Source of the DNA: Benincasa hispida | Lineage: Eukaryota > Streptophyta > Magnoliopsida > Cucurbitales > Cucurbitaceae | Reading direction: 5' to 3' | DNA length: 64,000 bases | Assembly (NCBI RefSeq): GCF_009727055.1 | Contig: NC_052354.1 | Span: forward strand, 48,469,465-48,533,464 | Part shown: in pieces, positions 57,347 to 64,000 of the stretch | Position numbering within the stretch: the stretch's first letter is position 1 | Layout of the letters: every line of letters begins with the position of its first letter | The notes under the pieces: generated by a model | Told to the model about the DNA's origin: nothing | What the model saw: the letters and a program-made list of their open reading frames with translations, nothing else | The model's database searches: none | Translations under genes and position numbers: made by a program

Positions 57347-58646
57347 TTATCTACTTACATGTACATAATGAGAAAGTCAAAACTGCAGCAAAGTGCATTC
57401 CTTTCTAAAACTCTCTTGTCACAGGACGTAAAAGAGTGATGCAAAAATCAAATGAAGAGTCTTCAATACATTGGGGGTTATTATTATGTACAAGTACATG
57501 TACATCTACATGTAAATTTATGTGTTATTTAAATACAGTGCCAGTGCCGCACAAAAAAAAAATTCTTTTCTTTTCTTTAAAAAGAAAACGAAACAAAACT
57601 ACACAGCCCTAGAGGACTATCGCACAATAGTGAGCCTCAAACCTTTTTTTTTTTTTTTTAATGCAGTGCACTTCAAGCTTTTTCAAAAACCACACACTTA
57701 TTATAAGTTAAAAGGGGATTTGCGAGGAAAGAAGAAGGAATTTTTTTAAGGATAACATGGGCAATCACCATTCACAAACATTGATTGCAAAAGGACGTGT
57801 GTATTTAGAAAATTAAGGAATCAAAAGTCCATTTAGCAAAATAAATAAATAAATAAATACAAAGAGGTTACTTCAAGTGCTTTAAGAGTTTATTTTGGAG
57901 AAGGGAATGTTAATAGAAGAACTAACGAGACTAGCATTTGTCTGGATTCGAAAAGAAAGAAGCTGTGTCATGTTGAGCCTTTTTTTCCCCTTCATAAAAA
58001 TTCAGTGAATATCATCTTGATGGAAAGATTTAAGAAAAATAATTTCTTTTACCATCGATGTTTCCCACTCGAGTTCTAAACCACAAACTTATCGAGCGAG
58101 CAACGATATAAATATAAAAATTACAAAAAGAGCAAAGGACTCCATTTGCTAAAATGAAGAATAAAGGAAAATCAGAAGAGGAAAAACCCTAATGCGCCAA
58201 GCTCAAAACCTATAAACCACAGGCTTATCGAGCAACAAGAGTTTGTTCTAATCCAAATACGAAGCCCTAACATAAATTAATGGTAAAAAAAATACAAACC
58301 CTGAATTCTGAACCAGAAATTACGAGCAAAGAAACAAGCCAAAAGAAAATATGCAAACCAAACATAAATTTCCCATTTACCGCAACAAAAACACCAAGAC
58401 ATTAGGCAATTTCAGCTCCATCTCACTCTCTCTCGGAAACCTAACGAAGTTCGACAATTAACTCGTAGACAGAGATACAAGAAGATGGAGAGTACCTAGG
58501 AAGCCGACGAAACTTGAGAGCGATCTGAGAAGAGAACCAAAAATCTGGAAACGATGAACAATCTAGAAAGATAGGGCTTTCGCATTTCCTCGATTGCCTT
58601 TTTTTTTTTAATTTAAGTAATTATGTCAGAGGAAATTAAGAGAGTC
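57347..58646 (-). promoter_or_regulatory. Probable promoter, leader exon and 5'UTR intron of the HRD1 gene (copy 2 of a segmental duplication)
   Basis: Aligns by eye with 13394-14702 upstream of the DCD gene. On minus, a donor AG|GTACTC follows a leader exon ending at 58496, and an acceptor (tgcag) about 6-9 nt upstream of the HRD1 start codon (near 57162) would complete the 5'UTR intron. The 57156-57346 part of that intron is not in copy 1, whose duplication edge lies right at the DCD acceptor. The likely start-site neighbourhood is near 58560-58600. Confidence 0.6.
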
Positions 58647-59362
58647 TAAAAGGTTAAATTACAACGTTAACCTTTTTTTTTTTTTTTTTAAGAGAAATGG
58701 TCGTTTTTAACTCAAAAAGTTTTTTTCAATTCAAAAGTAATTTCATTTTTTAAATTTACATTTTTAAACCTCTTTTCCATCTCATTAGATTTTAATGGGT
58801 GATCACCACGTGAAAATGTCATTTTGCCCCTCAATTTAAATCAATCTATTCATCTTCCCGTGGAAGTTAGGGTTTTTCTACTTTTTTCTTCTTCTTGTTG
58901 AATTTATTCTATTCATTTCCCGTGAAAATTTCAACTATTGTTGGACTCTCTACTCGTAAAGTAGACCCATCTTTCGTGGTCGTCAGACGTATTTCGTTTC
59001 CCCTTCATCCGATTCAGATTTTTACAAAAGATACACAAGTACCTTTTCCATTTTCTTTATTTCTAAACGATTAATCGATTGTATTGTTTATATAGGGGGA
59101 GTCTGTGTGATTTCTGGTAGGAATCTGTAGTGAAAAACCTAAAATCTTTTTTCATCCTTTAAACTTTAATGAATTTAAAAGAACTTCACGAGACAAATAT
59201 CCTATGTGGGGTAAGGGGTAAATGTTCATCCGAGTTTGATTTCGCATATTTTTGGGTGTATTGAACTTCATGAGACAAATATCTCGTGAATTTGTTGTGA
59301 ATATTTATCTCATGAAAGTATTCGCAACGGGTGGAAGTTTGTAAAATAGCTTGAAAGCTTCT
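58647..59362. other. Non-coding stretch upstream of HRD1, probably transposon-related
   Basis: No gene is supportable. It has a T run near 58674-58690 and scattered cttca(c/t)gagacaaatatc words that become dense in the following foldback region. Confidence 0.35.
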
Positions 59363-59740
59363 GTCGTTTGTCTCGTCGTGTTGTAAGTTTGTCTCCTAAA
59401 GTTACTTCATGAGACAAAAGATAAAAATGAACTCAATTTTACGACAGACAAAAGTCAACCTTTTGTCTCGTAAAGTTGAGTTCATTTCTATCTTTTGTCT
59501 CGTGAAGTAACTTCACAAGACAAACTTATAACTTTACAAAACAAACGACAGACTATCTCGTTTGTCTTGTAATGTTGTAAATTTGTCTTGTGAAGTTACT
59601 TCACGAGACAAAAGACTTACTTACGAACTCAAGATTACAAGACAAAAGACCATCTATAGTCTCATAAAGTTGAGTTCATTGTCTTTTGTCTTGTGAAGTT
59701 GAGTTCACAAGATGTTTATGACTCTCTGGCTTATTTCTCA
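59363..59740. repeat. Long hairpin and repeated foldback units
   Basis: 59363-59454 and 59459-59549 form a near-continuous inverted repeat with almost no loop (gtcgtttgtctcg ... cagacaaaag / cttttgtctcg ... aaacaaacgac). A second, less perfect inverted set built from the same words (cttcacgagacaaaagac, gagttcattgtcttttgtct) runs to 59740. It lies ~90 bp before a DUF1985-type fragment and may be the terminal or subterminal region of the same Mutator-like element. Confidence 0.75.
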
Positions 59741-59825
59741 TGAAGTTTGTCCTTTTTAAGAGTCTTTTCTTTCACTAGGGATTTTAACATTGTACCATAT
59801 TTTCTAGCATGTATAGGTAATTATT

Positions 59826-60131
59826 ATGGAGCCAAGGATCAAGATAGCAGGATTCTTTAATGCTTCGTTATCTTTGTGTTCTCATTTGGTTATAACCTAT
59901 GTGATGATCCGTGTGAAGTTAACGGGGGTCCAATTAGACATGTTTAAGCAGACCATATCCGGACCCATCTTAGATAGTATTCTCTCCCTCAATAGACAAC
60001 TGACACATCAACTAATTCTCAAGGAGGTTGTAGATGATAGACCTAACATAATTTCCTTTAATCTGTTTAGGTCTAGAGTGTCATTTGGTAAGGATGAGTT
60101 TGACCCCATCATTGAGTTTAGGGTACGAACG
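59826..60131 (+). pseudogene. DUF1985-type N-terminal fragment
   Basis: An open frame begins MEPRIKIAGFFNASLSLCSH and continues LDMFKQTISGPILDSILSLN, LTHQLILKEVVDDR and ISFNLFRSRVSFGKDEFDPI. The last part aligns by eye with the minus-strand relic at 30394-30660 (LIHHMLLRKV ... ISFFVRGKVITFSKDNFLLI). The frame loses similarity at about 60131 and a copia LTR starts at 60342. It is a truncated relic rather than a host gene. Confidence 0.5.
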
Positions 60132-60341
60132 CAAGTGGTGCGGAAACATTGAAATAATAAAAATAATTAAAACCTTTTGTTGAAACATTGAGGAGCACAA
60201 CGAGAACACGGATATGGAAAAAATATAATATAATAATAATAATATATAAAATAAATAAATGACTAAAATGGAAATTGGAATAATTCTAAAAAATTCTCCA
60301 TTAATTTTCCAATCTTTTAGATTCCTCGCCAATGTATATAT

Positions 60342-62268
60342 TGTTGGGAGTTGATATCATAAATCAAGTATATCTTGTGGTTTGTAGTTTTGTTAACATA
60401 AATTATTTATCTAATAAAATCAGAGGTATTTTATTTGTCATTTAGGCAGTATTAATTCAATCTAATAAACTAAGTTCTAAGGTTATATGATATCACTTGA
60501 ACAATATAGGTTGACATACATGTGGTTCATGTTCAAGTAATAACCTAAAAGGTCTACAGTAAATAGATGAAGGTTGGGTGCCTTATCCTGGTAACACTGC
60601 GGATACGACTCACTTTGTAATTATTACATGAGATGTAAGTGTTACAAACAATATGAACCATATTGTTCATGTAAAGACATGTGAGTGGCTGTATTAAGGA
60701 GTTTATACATAGACCATACCATGAAATAATTAGTTTCTTTTTATAACACCGTTACTTTAAGAAACTAATATTTCACTAGGATGACCATAGGAGGCTTGAC
60801 CTTAATCCTAAGTGAATTATAAACTTCTGTTTATGACAGTAGTCATTTGATCTGTATGGGTGAGAGTGGCCATGATAGCCGACTCAATAAGCCTACCATT
60901 TTAGGGATTTTTCTTATTAGAAAGCTAGGAATACAGCTACACAAGATGAAATTCACTCATTCTCATTCCTTGGGAAAGTAGATAAATTGCTCGCTTAATA
61001 ATTGGCCAAGTCTTGAACAATGAGACCTCAATCTCTCATTGACCCAAGAGGTATTAGTTTATAGTTGAACTATAAACTGTTTGTTCATTAGATGAATCTG
61101 TGGTACTTAAAAAGTTAGATGTAACTACAAGGATAAAATGATATTTTGACCCAGTTGTAGTTATGAGCATTTGTGAAGAGTCATCGCTCTGTCAATTGGT
61201 TATATCCATGGACATAGAAATATATCTACAGTGCGAAGAGTGTAATTATCAGTCTTTAGTGGAGTGATCTGTAGTTAATGAATATTGATTAATTGGATTA
61301 AAGGAGTTTAATCAAATAATCTCATATCGTTGGAGCTTCTAATATGTAGGTCCATAAGGCCCCTTGTTAGTTCACTAAAGGATAGTAATGAAGAATGATT
61401 TAAATTGTCCAAATCAAGTGAGGAAATTTTATATTAATGAGATTAATATATAATGGTTAATTATAGATATGATCTATAATCCACATCATGTAAGATAGAT
61501 ACATTTGAATATGATTCAAATATTAGATTTGTATGAATTGGATCCATAAAGAGACGTATACATATAAATATGTGATATTTATATATTAATTAACTCCATA
61601 TTAAATATGATTTAATATAGTTATTTAATTGATTAATTAATAGTTGATTAGTTGATTAGAAATAATGGAGATTGGAGGCTAGTATAAACATATGATATTT
61701 ATAATAATTAATTAAATGTATATTAACTAGGATTTAATATATTGTTAATTCAATTAATTAAATAATGATTATTTAATTAATTAGTACTAAGGATATAAAG
61801 GGAAGTTCTTGTAAAAGGGGTTAACCCTTTTCCATATAAATATATCCTTATAGCTCATTTAGGAAAAAAGAAAGGGTTTTTTATTATATAAAACCTAGCC
61901 TCCAAACCTCTACCTCCTATCTAACTTCTTTCTAGAAACTCTCTACCCCTTTCCTCCTCAAGAGTTCTTGGAGACCCCTATTCCAAGTTCTTTGGAATCT
62001 TAGAGAATAACAAGGTAACTTTGTTGATGGTGTCTTTCTTCTTGGAAAAGTTCGAGATCGTTGATAACGGTGGAAGAGGAAAGCTAGAGGAATTAACAAA
62101 GGTGAGTTTCGATTTCTTCTCTTCTTCCTTTTTTTCTAGCATGCTTATATTTTTATTTGAATTTTTTTCCTACAATTACATGTTTTATTTTGTTGTTTTT
62201 ATTTCCATAAGAAACAAATGTCTAAATGCAAGATGTTCACACGCTTCCGCGAGAATTCGATTCCCTCA
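60342..62268 (+). mobile_element. 5' LTR of a copia-type element extending out of the window
   Basis: Starts TGTTGGGAGTTGATATC and follows the same order of words as the other copia LTRs (gtctacagtaaatagatgaa, ggatgaccatagg, cctaccatttta, gtgcgaagagtg). It ends ttccctca two bases before a primer-binding site. At about 1.93 kb it is the only copy in the window with a correct LTR-PBS junction. Confidence 0.85.
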
Positions 62269-62270
62269 AT

Positions 62271-62284
62271 TGGTATCAGAGCCA
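62271..62284 (+). other. Primer-binding site (initiator tRNA-Met)
   Basis: TGGTATCAGAGCCA, two bases after the LTR end: the standard copia/plant retroelement primer-binding site complementary to the 3' end of initiator tRNA-Met. Confidence 0.92.
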
Positions 62285-64000
62285 ATGTTTTTCTTGCATT
62301 TTGATTTTCTGTTTTTTGAAACAAAATTCTTGAGGTAGGTCATTTTTCTGCATTTTGCTTGAAAATGTATTAGGTTTGCTTGATAGATAATTTCATTTAT
62401 TGCCACCATAAACTATAAAATTTTACATTGATTTGATCAATGTAAGAGCCTATTATTTGGGCATTTTATTTTAGCAATAGAGTATGTATTTTTTTGGTAG
62501 TTCGAGGTTAGAAACAAAGTTTTCTGGAGCCCAGATTTTCAAAGAAAAATAGGGGATTTTCTTCTGTCTCGTGGCGCCTGGTATCTTGGCATGTGGTGAT
62601 GGCTTGCGGCGAGATGGCATGCGATGATGGCTTGTGGCGGGATGCATTCCATGCGATGGGGTGATGACCTTGTAAGGCAGAGGAGCTTGAAGATAAGCGT
62701 GTCAACTTATACCATGCGTCGACAATTAAAGGTTAAACGCAAACTCATGCGGCAGGTAGTAGACCCATGCGACAAGTAGATGCCCATGCGATGAAGGGAC
62801 TTAGGTGCGATGGATGCAATGCTCACGGTCGTATGCGAAAGGATGATGCCCATGCGATAAAATTCATTGTCCAATGCATGTGGTACTTGGAACCCATGCA
62901 TCGAGCACTTCATCTGCCATGCGTGGAGTTCAGCGGAAATCCCTTGTTCGTCTCGGTTTGTGCATCATGGAAGGTACCTGGCAGATAGTTGATCGCAAGA
63001 GTCTCTTTGACACAAGGATGGCAACTTTCCTTTGTAATTTTAATTTGTTAAAATTAGGGTGCCGATACTTGGTCTGTCATAACTTTTATATGGTTTTATA
63101 TGCATATGATTTATTATTTAACTGTATGTTTTATATGTTGCATATTGTATGCATATAGTTTTAAAATCCTACCTTAGGATAAACATGTTCATACATCATA
63201 TCTAAATATAAATGTTATATATTTGGATGTGTGATTAAATTAGCATGCTCATGCATATTAATATAAATGTTATATTATTTAGATGTATGGTATATTAAGC
63301 ATGTTCGTGCCTCATGTAATATTATAATTATTATAATGTATGATGGCATGATGGTTGATGATGCTTAATTATTGTTTAATATAAAAGTTATATTTTACAA
63401 TGGAAAAGGAATTTGCATTGAGCATGACGTCATTAGATTAATATAAGTGTTATATTTAATCAATGTCACAAATACAAATTTATAGATTTTTTTCATTACT
63501 TTATAATGGTTATAAGGATAATGAAATTAGAATTAAAATCTATAATCAAGAGTTGCATGCAAACATAGGTCCAAATTATTTTTAAATGGTCTAAAATTAA
63601 TTCACCTAGACTTATGTTAAATGTGTTTCTAATGAGATTAGAAATAGGTTACTTTTTTAATTCATTTTAATAAGATTAAGATGAACTCCGTTTAAAAGAT
63701 TAAATTTATAAAATGATTGTCTATAAGGGACCTTTGTCTAAGAAACATTCTGTTTAGGCTGATGTTTTTAAGCTGACAAAAATGGAACATCTCTACTTGG
63801 GAACCAACCTCAAGGGTAAATTGGGTAAATATTTTATAAGCATGCAATAGGTGATTAATTTCATTAAAAAGTTTAATGAATAAAATCACATATTGTTAAA
63901 TTATTCGATATAAGTGTTATATTGAGCAAATTTAACGAGGACTTAGATAAATTGAATTAGCTAAATTTACCCAAGTATGCAACCCTAAAATTTTAAAATA
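62285..64000 (+). mobile_element. Leader/internal start of the copia-type element, non-coding so far
   Basis: No gag is recognised before the window ends. 62580-62880 contains many catgcgatg-like words and is GC-richer than its surroundings. 63170-63470 repeats atataaatgttatat-like words with tgcatgctcatgc variants. The gag-pol, if present, would be beyond 64000. Confidence 0.5.

Noticed and set aside
62508..62988. Open frames near 62.5-63.0 kb as possible genes
   Set aside because: They lie in the leader of the copia-type element just after the primer-binding site, are built on repeated catgcgatg words, and resemble no gag.
1..64000. CRISPR arrays, operons or bacterial defence systems
   Set aside because: Introns, plant protein families and plant retrotransposons throughout show nuclear plant DNA; the tandem repeats found have no spacer structure.

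Overview
The window is AT-rich plant nuclear DNA with interrupted genes, GT-AG (and one GC-AG) introns and many decayed LTR retrotransposons. It suggests a eudicot, and the style of the triterpene cyclase and of the Ty1-copia and Ty3-gypsy repeats makes a cucurbit (Cucurbitaceae) most likely; the family assignment is inference. No bacterial, organellar or tRNA/rRNA gene was recognised.

Three host genes can be reconstructed with all coding exons in frame. (1) 430-7960, plus: a complete 15-exon oxidosqualene cyclase (760 aa) of the beta-amyrin/lupeol-synthase type, with the catalytic DCTAE motif intact but an unusual product-specificity motif (LMCYTR where MWCYCR or MLCYCR is usual). (2) 11173-13393, minus: a 3-exon DCD (Development and Cell Death) domain protein of 674 aa with a Lys-rich N-terminus and an Arg-rich C-terminus. 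(3) 45656-57155, minus: a 7-exon HRD1/SYVN1-type RING-H2 ubiquitin ligase of ER-associated degradation (556 aa), whose last exon lies beyond a 6.9-kb intron packed with transposons. Genes 2 and 3 are about 43 kb apart and otherwise unrelated, yet both are preceded by copies of the same ~1.3-kb segment (13394-14702 and 57347-58646), which holds the probable promoter, a non-coding leader exon and a 5'UTR intron.

Layout: 1-8.0 kb, cyclase gene with small elements in its introns; 8-11 kb, intergenic; 11.2-14.7 kb, DCD gene and leader; 14.8-16.7 kb, solo copia LTR; 16.7-20.6 kb, unclassified repeats and a MuDR-like remnant; 21.3-28.2 kb, rearranged copia element; 28.2-30.8 kb, remnant of a DUF1985-type gene as carried by Mutator-like elements; 31.3-39.6 kb, gypsy element interrupted by a 2.1-kb solo LTR with a perfect target-site duplication; 39.7-43.8 kb, copia pol fragment and an inverted gypsy fragment; 45.6-58.6 kb, HRD1 gene and leader; 58.6-60.1 kb, foldback repeats and a second DUF1985 fragment; 60.3 kb to the end, 5' LTR, primer-binding site and leader of a copia-type element that runs out of the window.

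A sequencing-library artefact is embedded at 26514-26551: two Tn5 (Nextera-type) mosaic ends back to back, flanked by a 53-bp direct duplication. There is also an undetermined base at 16245.
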